Below, piece by piece: positions 16,364 through 25,179 of a stretch of DNA of 54,987 nucleotides (its first letter is position 1; each line of letters begins with the position of its first letter). The notes below the pieces were generated by a model. The model was not told where the DNA came from and ran no database searches. It worked only from the letters and a program-made list of their open reading frames with translations. Origin of the DNA: UBA11891 sp965658355 (GTDB lineage: Bacteria; Bacteroidota; Bacteroidia; Flavobacteriales; Flavobacteriaceae). The position numbers were made by a program, and so were the translations under genes. The DNA lies in assembly GCA_965658355.1 (NCBI GenBank), contig CBFHRX010000009.1:1-54987 (forward strand), written 5' to 3'.

Positions 16364-18697
16364 ATGAATAATAAGGAGACGACGTATTTAAAACAGTTAA
16401 ACGAGGCTCAATTAAAGCCGGTCCTTCACAAGGAAGGTCCCTTGATGGTTATTGCAGGGGCTGGATCGGGTAAAACAAGGGTGTTAACCTATCGTATTGC
16501 CTATTTAATGGAACAGGGAGTAGATTCATTTTCCATACTCGCATTGACTTTTACCAACAAGGCTGCGCGCGAGATGAAACATCGAATTGGGCAACTGGTG
16601 GGAGAAAGTGAAGCAAAGAATTTGTGGATGGGGACCTTTCACTCGGTCTTTGCCCGTCTGTTGCGTTCAGAAGCTGATAAATTAGGGTTTCCAAGTAATT
16701 TCACCATATACGATACCCAAGATTCAGATCGATTGATTGCTTCCATTATTAAGGAAATGGGGCTTGACAAGGATGTGTATAAATACAAACAAGTTCGCAA
16801 CCGCATTTCCTCCTTCAAAAACAGCTTGATTACAGTAAATGCCTACTATAAGAATCCCGATTTACAAGAATCGGACATGCATGCCAGGCGCCCAAAAATG
16901 GGAGAAATCTATAAAGAATATGTAGACCGATGTTTTAAAGCAGGGGCGATGGATTTTGATGATTTATTATTGCGAACAAATGAACTACTCAATCGCTTTC
17001 CCGACGTTCTAGCCAAGTACCAAGACCGTTTTCGCTATATTATGGTTGACGAGTATCAAGACACAAATCATTCGCAGTATTTGATTGTTCGAGCGCTCTC
17101 GGATAAGTTTCAAAATATTTGTGTGGTAGGAGACGACGCGCAAAGCATTTATGCCTTTAGAGGGGCCAATATTAACAATATTCTCAATTTTCAAAAAGAC
17201 TATGATGATGTTGGTATGTATCGCTTGGAGCAAAATTACCGCTCGACTAAAACGATTGTGAATGCAGCAAATTCGCTTATAGAGCACAATCAAAATAAAA
17301 TTGACAAAGAAGTATGGACCTCCAATACTGAAGGGAGTAAAATTAAAGTACAACGCTTGCCTACTGATGCCGAAGAAGGCAGGGCAGTGGCTGCATCCAT
17401 ATTTGATTTCAAGATGCAAGAGCAACGAAAGAACAGTGACTTTGCGATCCTGTATCGAACCAATGCACAATCAAGGGCAATGGAAGACGCCTTGCGAAAG
17501 CGTGATATTCCCTATCGAATTTATGGTGGCTTATCCTTTTACCAACGCAAAGAGATCAAAGATGTTTTGGCCTATTTGAGAGTGATTGTAAACCCAAATG
17601 ATGAAGAAAGCTTAAAGCGAATTATCAATTATCCTCAAAGAGGGATCGGACAGACGACTCTTGATAAGCTGTTGGTTGGGGCAAAGGCGCACGACGTTTC
17701 TATTTTTAGATTGATCCAAAATCCAAATCAGTTTCAGCTTCCAGTAAACGGAGGAACATTGACAAAACTTACCAATTTTGCGCGTATGATTGAGGCTTTT
17801 CAAGTTGAAAATGAAAAGTGTAATGCTTTTGAAATGGCAGATCTGGTCACCAAAAAAGCAGGTTTGGTCAATGAGTTAAAAAAAGACGGAACACCCGAAG
17901 GAGTTGCTCGAATAGAAAACATTGAGGAACTGCTGAATGGAATCCGTGATTTTACAGAGGGACAAAAAGAGATAGCCGATTCAAAAGGGGACTTGACAGA
18001 GTTTCTTGAAGATGTGGCACTTGCTACCGATTTCGACAAAGACAACGAAGAAGATACCGATAGAGTTTCTTTGATGACCATCCATTTGGCGAAGGGGCTC
18101 GAATTTCCTTTTGTGTATATAGTTGGGATGGAAGAAGATCTATTTCCCTCCGCCATGAGCATGAATACTCGCAATGAACTCGAAGAAGAAAGGCGTCTTT
18201 TTTATGTCGCGCTCACAAGGGCAGAAGAACGTGCTTTTTTAACCTATACACTTTCTCGCTATCGTTGGGGAAAGTTAATTGATGCTGAGCCCAGTCGGTT
18301 TTTAGAGGAAATAGAGGCTCAATATCTAGATTGGGAATTGCCTAAAGACACCTATTCCTTTAAGCCCCTATTGGATGCCTCAATTTTTGGCGATCCAGCA
18401 CCCCCTCGCAAACCGTCCACGACTCTTCCTAAAGAGGTCAAGCTGACAAGTCAGCCTACGGCAGCCCAATTGGGTAAATTGAGAAAATTAAAGGTATCGC
18501 AAACCACCTCAGCACCTACCAAAGAAGTATTGAGTCTAACCGTTGGAATGCGTGTTGAGCACAGCCGTTTTGGGAAAGGAGAAGTGTGTTCAATTGAAGG
18601 GGCTGGAAATGATAAAAAGGCCATTATCAATTTTCCAAAACCTCATGGTGAAAAGAATTTATTGTTGCGTTTTGCAAAGCTGAAAATACTTTCTTGA
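16364..18697 (+). CDS. UvrD/PcrA-type 3'-5' DNA helicase
   Basis: A 777-aa SF1A helicase acting in nucleotide excision and mismatch repair. Motifs in order are Q (LNEAQLKPV), Walker A (AGAGSGKTR), Ia (ALTFTNKAAREMK), II (VDEYQDTN), III (VVGDDAQSIYAFRGA), IV (LEQNYRST), V (LMTIHLAKGLEFP) and VI (RRLFYVALTRA). A Tudor-like C-terminal domain (GMRVEHSRFGKGEV) is present, as in PcrA and UvrD. Whether it is the uvrD or pcrA orthologue is not settled, so no symbol is given. The TGA stop overlaps the ATG of the YrdC/YciO gene by one base (TGATG), so the two are coupled. Confidence 0.95.
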   Translation: MNNKETTYLKQLNEAQLKPVLHKEGPLMVIAGAGSGKTRVLTYRIAYLMEQGVDSFSILALTFTNKAAREMKHRIGQLVGESEAKNLWMGTFHSVFARLLRSEADKLGFPSNFTIYDTQDSDRLIASIIKEMGLDKDVYKYKQVRNRISSFKNSLITVNAYYKNPDLQESDMHARRPKMGEIYKEYVDRCFKAGAMDFDDLLLRTNELLNRFPDVLAKYQDRFRYIMVDEYQDTNHSQYLIVRALSDKFQNICVVGDDAQSIYAFRGANINNILNFQKDYDDVGMYRLEQNYRSTKTIVNAANSLIEHNQNKIDKEVWTSNTEGSKIKVQRLPTDAEEGRAVAASIFDFKMQEQRKNSDFAILYRTNAQSRAMEDALRKRDIPYRIYGGLSFYQRKEIKDVLAYLRVIVNPNDEESLKRIINYPQRGIGQTTLDKLLVGAKAHDVSIFRLIQNPNQFQLPVNGGTLTKLTNFARMIEAFQVENEKCNAFEMADLVTKKAGLVNELKKDGTPEGVARIENIEELLNGIRDFTEGQKEIADSKGDLTEFLEDVALATDFDKDNEEDTDRVSLMTIHLAKGLEFPFVYIVGMEEDLFPSAMSMNTRNELEEERRLFYVALTRAEERAFLTYTLSRYRWGKLIDAEPSRFLEEIEAQYLDWELPKDTYSFKPLLDASIFGDPAPPRKPSTTLPKEVKLTSQPTAAQLGKLRKLKVSQTTSAPTKEVLSLTVGMRVEHSRFGKGEVCSIEGAGNDKKAIINFPKPHGEKNLLLRFAKLKILS

Positions 18698-19320
18698 TGA
18701 TTCCATTGCGCTCCATTAATCCTCATAATATTAATCCACAGCATATTGCGGAAGCGGTCGAAGTCTTAGAAAAAGGAGGGGTTATTGTATATCCAACAGA
18801 TACGGTATATGCGATGGGGTGTTTGTCTAATCAGTATCAAGCAGTGAGTCGCTTGGCGAAGTTAAAAGGGGTCAAGCTTGAAAAATCACGATTTAGTTTT
18901 TTGTTTTCGTCTATTAGTGATTTGTCAGACTATGTAAAACCTTTTGACACGCCTACTTTTAAATTGTTAAACAGAGCTCTTCCAGGACCCTATACTTTCT
19001 TGATGCCTGCCGTAAAAAAGCTCCCCAAGCCTTTTGACAAACGAAAAAGAATCGGAGTCCGTATTGTCGATTTCCCCATTCTTAATATGCTTCTTACTCA
19101 GTTATCGGCCCCTCTTATCACCACTTCTATTCATCATGAAAATGAAATTGTTGAGTATGAAACGGACCCCAACATTATTTATGAAATGTGTCATCAGGAT
19201 ATTGCGTACATGATTGAATCGGGTTTTGGTGGGAATCAGCCTTCCACAGTAATTGATCTATGTGGTGAAATGCCTGAGATTATAAGATTGGGGAAAGGGG
19301 ACAGCAGTATTTTGACATAA
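18697..19320 (+). CDS. Sua5/YciO/YrdC family protein (threonylcarbamoyl-AMP synthase-like)
   Basis: A 207-aa YrdC-fold protein. The N-terminal GGVIVYPTDTVYAMGC is the core of the threonylcarbamoyl-AMP synthase family, which makes the precursor for t6A37 on ANN-decoding tRNAs. The middle reads ALPGPYTFLMP, where the nucleotide-binding cleft lies. The protein is closer in length and layout to YciO than to two-domain Sua5, because it lacks the Sua5 C-terminal domain. A t6A role is therefore probable but not certain. The start is ATG 18697, overlapping the uvrD stop by one base (TGATG). TTG 18694 is a poorer alternative. A strong terminator follows at 19322-19346. Confidence 0.9.
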   Translation: MIPLRSINPHNINPQHIAEAVEVLEKGGVIVYPTDTVYAMGCLSNQYQAVSRLAKLKGVKLEKSRFSFLFSSISDLSDYVKPFDTPTFKLLNRALPGPYTFLMPAVKKLPKPFDKRKRIGVRIVDFPILNMLLTQLSAPLITTSIHHENEIVEYETDPNIIYEMCHQDIAYMIESGFGGNQPSTVIDLCGEMPEIIRLGKGDSSILT

Positions 19321-19321
19321 A

Positions 19322-19346
19322 AAAAACGCCCTAAAAGGGCGTTTTT
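19322..19346. terminator. Bidirectional intrinsic terminator
   Basis: A perfect 10-bp stem (AAAAACGCCC, 19322-19331, with GGGCGTTTTT, 19337-19346) has a TAAAA loop, an A-run before it and a T-run after it. It can terminate both the uvrD operon (rightward) and the OmpA lipoprotein gene (leftward). Confidence 0.92.
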
Positions 19347-19367
19347 GTGGTGTAAGTACTGTTTGTA

Positions 19368-20222
19368 TTAGTTTGCCGCTTGCATTCCCTGATTAATTAA
19401 ATCGTAGAATTGATCTAACTTGGGTAATACAACGATTCGAGTTCTTCTGTTTTTAGCTCTGTTTTGCGCTGTGTTATTATCATAAAGTGGCATGTAGAAG
19501 CTACGACCAGAAGCCGTCATTCTTTCAGGTGCTACATCAAAGTCATTCTGTAGAACACGAACAACAGCAGTGGCTCTTTTCACACTCAGATCCCAGTTGT
19601 CTAAAATGCCATCTATTTTGATCGGTACATTGTCAGTATGCCCTTCTACCATAAATTCAAGCTCAGGTTTGTTGTTTACTACTTTGGCAACTTTACCCAA
19701 CACTTCTTTTGCGCGATTGGTGACAGTATAGCTTCCGCTTCTAAATAATAGTTTATCAGAGATGGAAACATACACGACTCCTTTTTCTACATTAATCTCA
19801 ATATCATCATCGCTCATATTCCCCAAAACTCCTTTAAGAGAAGTAACCAATGCAAGAGTAACGGAATCTTTTCGAGTTACCGCATCCTGCATGCTTTGAA
19901 TGCGAACATCTTTTTCCTTCATGCTTTCAAGTGACTTCTCAAGGTTTTCAGCTCCTTTTTGAGAGAGTGTCGTCAGGTTTCCGATATTGCTTATCAAATC
20001 TAAGTTGTTGGCCTTTAGAAAAGCAATTCGCTCTTGAAGAGAGGCTACTGACGCTTCTGCTGCAGATTTTTCTTCATTACAGCTGTTTAATTTCACAGTG
20101 GCAGTATCCAACATGTTTTTTGTGTCTTGTTGTAATTGCTCTAATTCAGTGTATTTTTTTTGGGATACACAAGAGGCTAATAGTACAATACTTGCGGCAA
20201 GTAAGCTAAGGTGTTTTTTCAT
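19368..20222 (-). CDS. OmpA-family peptidoglycan-binding lipoprotein
   Basis: A 284-aa outer-membrane lipoprotein that probably tethers the membrane to peptidoglycan. The signal MKKHLSLLAASIVLLASC has lipobox LLASC. Residues about 25-130 form a coiled coil (EQLQQD, SLQERIAFLKA, GAENLEKSLESMKEKD). The C-terminal OmpA domain (about 160-280) has GHTDNVPIK and the RAKNRRTRI end. The ATG at 20222 gives a standard lipoprotein signal; an in-frame ATG at 20237 adds five residues (MKNLN) and cannot be excluded. It follows the glycosyltransferase gene after about 40 nt. The TATTTTCG at 20256-20249 is a weak -7 candidate. Confidence 0.92.
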   Translation of the reverse strand: MKKHLSLLAASIVLLASCVSQKKYTELEQLQQDTKNMLDTATVKLNSCNEEKSAAEASVASLQERIAFLKANNLDLISNIGNLTTLSQKGAENLEKSLESMKEKDVRIQSMQDAVTRKDSVTLALVTSLKGVLGNMSDDDIEINVEKGVVYVSISDKLLFRSGSYTVTNRAKEVLGKVAKVVNNKPELEFMVEGHTDNVPIKIDGILDNWDLSVKRATAVVRVLQNDFDVAPERMTASGRSFYMPLYDNNTAQNRAKNRRTRIVVLPKLDQFYDLINQGMQAAN

Positions 20223-20261
20223 GTTTAAATTTTTCATATTTCGATATTCGAAAATACTCTT

Positions 20262-21260
20262 TTATCTTTTTTCATGAAACACATCAGAGTATTTTTTATT
20301 TTTTTTCACAAAATAGTGGTAAACAATAGAGAAACAAGTAAAGTAATCCTGCTTATTGATTGGATTTCGCTTCTTCACGTTAGCTACTACGATTTTGTAG
20401 AATGCAAAATGGGCTTTCAGGATGGCACCTATAAAACGAAACTCAGCGCGACTGAGATGACGAAGTGCCGCAATACCATCTAATAATAACCGTAAAAGCA
20501 AGCGTGGTACTACTTTGTTTGCTGGAAGATTTTTGACTAATAGCACTAATGAATTTCGATAATTCAAAAAGGTTTTAAAAGAGCTAGGGGGCAACGTACC
20601 ACCTCCAACATGGAAGACTTTGGTGGCTGCTGTAGCAAAGATTTTATAGCCATGATTTCGTGCTCGCCAGCACAGATCAATTTCTTCTTGATGGGCAAAA
20701 AAATCAGCATCAAATCCGTCTAACTGGTCAAAAACAGTTTTTCGAATAAAAAAGCAGGCTCCACTGGCCCAGGAAATTTCTGCTAATGCATCGTACTGTC
20801 CGGTGTCTTCTTCGAGAGTGTCAAACATGCGTCCTCGGCAGTATGCATAGCCTAAGGCATCCATAAAGCCACCTGCTGCACCTGCATACTCAAATCGTGT
20901 TTTATGATGATAGTCCAATATATGAGGCTGAAGAATGGCAATTTCTTGTTTTGATTGAAAAAGTTCTACAATTGGGGGCAACCAATTTTCGGGAACTTCA
21001 ACATCTGTGTTTAGAAGGCAATAAAGATCGGCATCAATTTGTTTCAGCCCTTGGTTGTAGCCTCCTGCGAAGCCATAATTGGCATCCAATTGAAGGCACT
21101 TGACAGCGGGGTGCTGTGCTATAATTTCCAATGAAGTATCAGTAGATCCGTTGTCAATCACATACACAGTCGCCTCCTTTGAATACGCAAGGGTTGTGGG
21201 TAAAAATTTTTCCAAAAAGGAAGCCCCATTCCAATTCAATAAGACAACAGCAACTTTCAT
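20262..21260 (-). CDS. Glycosyltransferase family 2
   Basis: A 332-aa GT-A fold transferase. The N-terminus carries the nucleotide-sugar core VVLLNWNGASFLEKFL, VIDNGSTD and the acidic NTDVEVP (DxD-like metal site). A middle EISWASGACFFIRK and the motif FAHQEEIDLCWRARN near 210-225 match rhamnosyltransferase-like members that build surface polysaccharides. The C-terminus is basic and partly hydrophobic, but no clear transmembrane helix is visible. The start overlaps the preceding HsdR-N-like stop as ATGA (21257-21260), so the two are translationally coupled. The sugar donor and acceptor are unknown. Confidence 0.9.
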   Translation of the reverse strand: MKVAVVLLNWNGASFLEKFLPTTLAYSKEATVYVIDNGSTDTSLEIIAQHPAVKCLQLDANYGFAGGYNQGLKQIDADLYCLLNTDVEVPENWLPPIVELFQSKQEIAILQPHILDYHHKTRFEYAGAAGGFMDALGYAYCRGRMFDTLEEDTGQYDALAEISWASGACFFIRKTVFDQLDGFDADFFAHQEEIDLCWRARNHGYKIFATAATKVFHVGGGTLPPSSFKTFLNYRNSLVLLVKNLPANKVVPRLLLRLLLDGIAALRHLSRAEFRFIGAILKAHFAFYKIVVANVKKRNPINKQDYFTCFSIVYHYFVKKNKKYSDVFHEKR

Positions 21261-21709
21261 AAAGGCGGAGAATAGTCAGGAAGTTCTTTCAAAAACTGAT
21301 AGGATTTTTTCTCTGAATCGATTTTACAAAAATAGTGGTTTATTCCATTGGTAACCATCATTAAAGGACTCTTGATACTACTATTGTATTGTGCAATCTG
21401 GTCAAAACTAGCTTGGGTGATTTTGATAGTAGGAGCTTTGCATTCGACAAGAATCTGGGGATTTCCATTAGAGTCGTAAACAACTAGGTCATAGCGTTTG
21501 GTAAGCCCGTTAAGCAGTAATTTCTTTTCAACATTGATCAAACTAAGGGGGTATTTCTTTGTTTCAGAAAGATACATTAGGCAATGTTGACGCACCCATT
21601 CTTCAGGAAGTAAAGCCAACCATTTTTTTCGAATACAATCAAATATATAGGGTTTATTTTCCCTATTTTTAAGTTGAAATTTGTAGACAGGAAAATTCAA
21701 ATTTACCAT
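21257..21709 (-). CDS. HsdR N-terminal-like nuclease-fold protein (PD-(D/E)xK)
   Basis: A 150-aa stand-alone protein matching the type I restriction enzyme R N-terminal domain (HSDR_N_2). The nuclease core is visible: a Glu in NVEKKL, RYDLVV (the PD equivalent) and VECKAP (ExK). No helicase or methylase partner is nearby, so it is not part of a type I system here. The start is ATG 21709 (MVNLNFPVYKF). An upstream extension of 11 codons would run into the holA leader and is not favoured. It is divergent from holA with only 27 nt between the start codons, and its stop overlaps the GT2 start (ATGA). The biological role is unknown; the nuclease assignment is from fold motifs only. Confidence 0.85.
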   Translation of the reverse strand: MVNLNFPVYKFQLKNRENKPYIFDCIRKKWLALLPEEWVRQHCLMYLSETKKYPLSLINVEKKLLLNGLTKRYDLVVYDSNGNPQILVECKAPTIKITQASFDQIAQYNSSIKSPLMMVTNGINHYFCKIDSEKKSYQFLKELPDYSPPL

Positions 21710-21736
21710 GACACAAATGTGCATATATTTTTTCAG

Positions 21737-22735
21737 ATGCAAGACTATCAGAAGCTTATAAGTCAGTTACAAAAAAGACAATTTTCTCCCTTTTACCTTC
21801 TAGCAGGAGAGGAGTCTTATTTTATTGATCAATTTGTTGAGACCCTCACAAGCGTATTGGTGGATGAGCAAGCTGCAGCATTCGATCACACTATTTTGTA
21901 TGGTAAAGAAACGTCTGTCTCTCAAATCATTGAAGCGGCAAAGCGTTTTCCGATGATGGCAGAAAGACAATTAGTAGTGGTTAAAGAAGCCCAATATATA
22001 GACAAGCAATTAGATGACTTAGCCCACTATGTTGAGCAGCCGACTCCCACCACTACATTGGTTTTTTGCTGGAAAAACAAGTCCTTTGATAAGCGTAAAA
22101 AACTCTACAAAGCAGCTGTTAACAAAGCGGTTGTTTTTAACAGCAAACCGTTATATGACAACCAAGTTGGCCCCTGGATAGAAACTCAATCAAGGGTGCT
22201 TGGTATTTCTTTGACGCCAGAGGCAATACGCCTTTTGCAAGATTTTATAGGGGCTGATTTGCATCGTATTAAAAAGGCATTAGAGAAGTTGAAGTTTATT
22301 ATTGGCAGCGGACAAACGATTGATCCAGCAACTATTGAATACCATATTGGAATAAGTAAGGAATACAACAATTTTGAACTTCAGAAAGCGATAGGGAAAC
22401 GTAATTTCAGTAAAACGATCCAAATCGCTGCTTATTTGGCTCAAAATCAAAAGCATTACCCTTTGGTTTTAACGATTAGCAGTTTGTTTAATTATTTTCT
22501 TAGGCTGATGCAATACCATGCTTTGGACAATAAAAAAGAGGCTCCCAAGCTACTTGGGGTGTCTCCATACTTTATACATGAGTATCAGGAAGCAGCGCAC
22601 CACTATTCTATGAAAAAATGCAGTGCAGTTTTAGATGCGATTTATCAAGCAGACTTAAAAAGCAAGGGTTTAATAGGGAATGCTAGCAGTGCAGAGGCTA
22701 TTTTGAAAAAGCTAATTATTGATATGTGGACCTAA
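21737..22735 (+). CDS. holA: DNA polymerase III delta subunit
   Basis: A 332-aa clamp-loader subunit that opens the sliding clamp. The AAA+-like N-terminal part has SPFYLLAGEESYFIDQFVE, the usual opening of HolA. The middle contains RQLVVVKEAQY and a helical C-terminal collar. As in other delta subunits, Walker motifs are absent. I start at ATG 21737 (MQDYQKLI); a longer reading from 21674 adds 21 residues that overlap the divergent HsdR-N-like gene and are not HolA-like. The stop is shared with the convergent E1 gene over 4 bp (CTAA, 22732-22735). Bacteroidota holA is diverged, so the symbol rests on the overall pattern. Confidence 0.9.
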   Translation: MQDYQKLISQLQKRQFSPFYLLAGEESYFIDQFVETLTSVLVDEQAAAFDHTILYGKETSVSQIIEAAKRFPMMAERQLVVVKEAQYIDKQLDDLAHYVEQPTPTTTLVFCWKNKSFDKRKKLYKAAVNKAVVFNSKPLYDNQVGPWIETQSRVLGISLTPEAIRLLQDFIGADLHRIKKALEKLKFIIGSGQTIDPATIEYHIGISKEYNNFELQKAIGKRNFSKTIQIAAYLAQNQKHYPLVLTISSLFNYFLRLMQYHALDNKKEAPKLLGVSPYFIHEYQEAAHHYSMKKCSAVLDAIYQADLKSKGLIGNASSAEAILKKLIIDMWT

Positions 22736-25134
22736 TATAACCTAGGAAAGCGAAGGGGATCACTTTCACTCATCAAAGCATAGAGCGCTTCTACGATATC
22801 CTCTTTTGAGGGCTTGGAAGCATAATCTCCGTCATTGCCATAAGGAGGTCTGTGCTCTTTGGCACTTAATAAGGAAGGGGCGGCATCTAAATACTTGAAA
22901 ACATCTTGTTTCTCAAGTAATTGTTGTAACAAATAAGCGGTGGCCCCACCCGGAACATCTTCATCTACAATTAAGAGTCTGTTGGTTTTAGAAATACTTT
23001 CCCCAACGCATCCCTTCTGATCAAAAGGCAAGAGTGACTGTGCGTCAATGACCTCTACAGAAATCCCTAGCTTGGCCACTTCTTCTACAGCGGCTTCTAG
23101 AATGCGGAAAGTAGAACCATAACTCAGCGCTGTGATATCGGTTCCTTCTTTTGTTATTTCTACTTCTCCTAAAGGAGTCGTAAAATCTCCAAGATTTTTA
23201 GGGAGCGGTTCTTTAAGTCGATAGCCATTTAAGGATTCAATGACCAAGGCGGGTTGGTTTATCTGCATCAGCGCATTGTACATCCCAGCCGCTTGGGTCA
23301 TGTTTCTCGGCACTAATAGATAGACTCCTCTAAGGGCATGAACCAGTGTTCCCATCGGAGAACCAGAATGCCATATACCCTCAAGTCGGTGTCCTCTTGT
23401 TCTGATTATCAGTGGTGCAATCTGCTGACCTCTAGTCCTATAAAACATTGACGCTAAATCATCACTTAATGTATGAAGAGCATATAAGACATAGTCTAAA
23501 TATTGTATTTCGGCGATAGGACGAAGTCCTCTAAGTGCCATTCCGATCCCTTGTCCAATGATAGTGGCCTCTCGAATCCCAGTGTCAAACACTCGGTCAA
23601 TACCGTACTTTTTTTGAAGCCCTTCAGCCCCTTGGTTCACATCCCCAATTTTACCGACATCTTCTCCAAAAAGAAGCAGGCGATCGTACTTTGATAAAAG
23701 CGCGTCAAAATTATCTCGAATAACGATCCGCCCGTCTACCATTTCAGTATCACCGCTGTAATTTGGAGCAACAGCGGATGACTCAATTTGAGGAACACTA
23801 TACAACTGACTGCAATAGCGGTCTTCAAGAATTTCTTGATTGGACTGTATCCAATTTAGAAGGGACTTTCGTATCGACTCTGGGAAGTTTCGAAGCGATA
23901 AAAGTGCGTGTCGGGCTCCTTTCATCAATTCTCGTAATCCGTAATCATCTAGTTCTTCAATCTCTTTATGCAACAAGGCAAAAGAAACTTCTTTTTGTGT
24001 AGTAGGGGCTATTTGATTCAATACAGCTACAAGTTCATTTTTGGAAACTTCCATTAGCTGCTTATAGTCATTCCAAGCTTGCTTTTTCCCGTCGCGAATT
24101 TCAGCTTGAACTTCCTTCTCTAACGATATAAGCTCTTCTTCTGATGCAATTCCTTGTCCTAAGATCCAGTTTCTGAATTGAACGGCACAATCGTATTCTG
24201 CCTCCCATTCTAATCTTTCTTTTGACTTGTAACGTTCGTGTGAACCTGAGGTAGAATGCCCCAATGGTTGTGTCAATTCCTCAACATGAACCAATACAGG
24301 AACATGCTTTTTGCGCGCCAATTGTTCCGCATGGCTATAGGTTTTAATCAAAGCAGGGTAGTCCCAACCTTTTACTTTAAGAATCTCTATTCCGGATCTG
24401 CCATCATGGATTTGAAACCCTTCTAATGCTTCTGAAACACTGCCCTTTGTCATCTGCATCTCATTGGATACTGAAATGCCGTAACCATCATCATAGACTG
24501 TTAGTACCATGGGTACTTGCATAATAGCAGCAGCATTGACGGTTTCAAAGAATAAACCTTCAGCGGCACTGGCATTCCCAATAGTACCCCAGGCTATTTC
24601 ATTTCCTTTCTCACTGAATGTTTTACTGTTCTTAATCGTCAGGTTTCTGTACACTTTTGATGCTTGAGCCAGTCCAAGAAGCCTAGGCAAGTGTCCTCCA
24701 GTAGGAGAGATGTCTGAGCTGTGGTTGGGTTGCGCCATCAGATCTATCCAAGCCCCTTTTTCATCTATATTCTTAGTGGTGAAATGGCCTCCCATTTGTC
24801 TTCCTGCTGACATCGGCTCTTTCTCTATATCCGGATGAGCATAGATGGCAGCAAAAAATTGAGGAACGCTTAGGTAGCCTTGTGCCATCATCAGTGTTTG
24901 GTCTCTGTAATAGCCGGCTCTAAAATCGCCCTTTCTGAAGAAATGGTTGATGGCTAGTTGTGGCAACTCTTTTCCGTCCCCAAAAATACCAAAACTTCCT
25001 TTTCCTGTTAAGACCTCGCGACGACCTAGCAGACTAGCGGATCGACTCCTAAAACCTATTCTATAGTCCCAGAGTACACGCTCCTTGTAGGTGTCAAATT
25101 TGATTTTGGAAGATCGAATAGGGGTGTCTTTCAT
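22732..25134 (-). CDS. Thiamine-dependent 2-oxoacid dehydrogenase E1, fused alpha-beta
   Basis: An 800-aa fusion of E1 alpha (about 1-440) and E1 beta (about 470-800) of a branched-chain or pyruvate-type dehydrogenase. The alpha half has the RRAGYY-like segment KGDFRAGYYRDQ, the phosphorylation-loop region, and the thiamine diphosphate motif. That motif reads GNAS (Asn187) and DDGYG (Asp216), where the usual Mg ligands are acid (GD/GE) and Asn. The beta half has LLLFGEDVGKIGD, EIQYLDYVL and VDEDVPGGATAYL. The start is ATG 25134; the earlier TTG 25143 is unlikely. The second fusion, at 44299-46275, keeps the canonical residues. E2 and E3 are not in the window. Convergent with holA (CTAA overlap). 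Confidence 0.9.
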   Translation of the reverse strand: MKDTPIRSSKIKFDTYKERVLWDYRIGFRSRSASLLGRREVLTGKGSFGIFGDGKELPQLAINHFFRKGDFRAGYYRDQTLMMAQGYLSVPQFFAAIYAHPDIEKEPMSAGRQMGGHFTTKNIDEKGAWIDLMAQPNHSSDISPTGGHLPRLLGLAQASKVYRNLTIKNSKTFSEKGNEIAWGTIGNASAAEGLFFETVNAAAIMQVPMVLTVYDDGYGISVSNEMQMTKGSVSEALEGFQIHDGRSGIEILKVKGWDYPALIKTYSHAEQLARKKHVPVLVHVEELTQPLGHSTSGSHERYKSKERLEWEAEYDCAVQFRNWILGQGIASEEELISLEKEVQAEIRDGKKQAWNDYKQLMEVSKNELVAVLNQIAPTTQKEVSFALLHKEIEELDDYGLRELMKGARHALLSLRNFPESIRKSLLNWIQSNQEILEDRYCSQLYSVPQIESSAVAPNYSGDTEMVDGRIVIRDNFDALLSKYDRLLLFGEDVGKIGDVNQGAEGLQKKYGIDRVFDTGIREATIIGQGIGMALRGLRPIAEIQYLDYVLYALHTLSDDLASMFYRTRGQQIAPLIIRTRGHRLEGIWHSGSPMGTLVHALRGVYLLVPRNMTQAAGMYNALMQINQPALVIESLNGYRLKEPLPKNLGDFTTPLGEVEITKEGTDITALSYGSTFRILEAAVEEVAKLGISVEVIDAQSLLPFDQKGCVGESISKTNRLLIVDEDVPGGATAYLLQQLLEKQDVFKYLDAAPSLLSAKEHRPPYGNDGDYASKPSKEDIVEALYALMSESDPLRFPRLY

Positions 25135-25179
25135 GCGGTACAAATTTACAAAAAATAAAGTGGGTGTGTAAGCACCCTT

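Noticed and set aside
21674..21736. N-terminal extension of HolA
   Set aside because: The 21 residues overlap the divergent gene and are not HolA-like; the conserved start lies just after ATG 21737.
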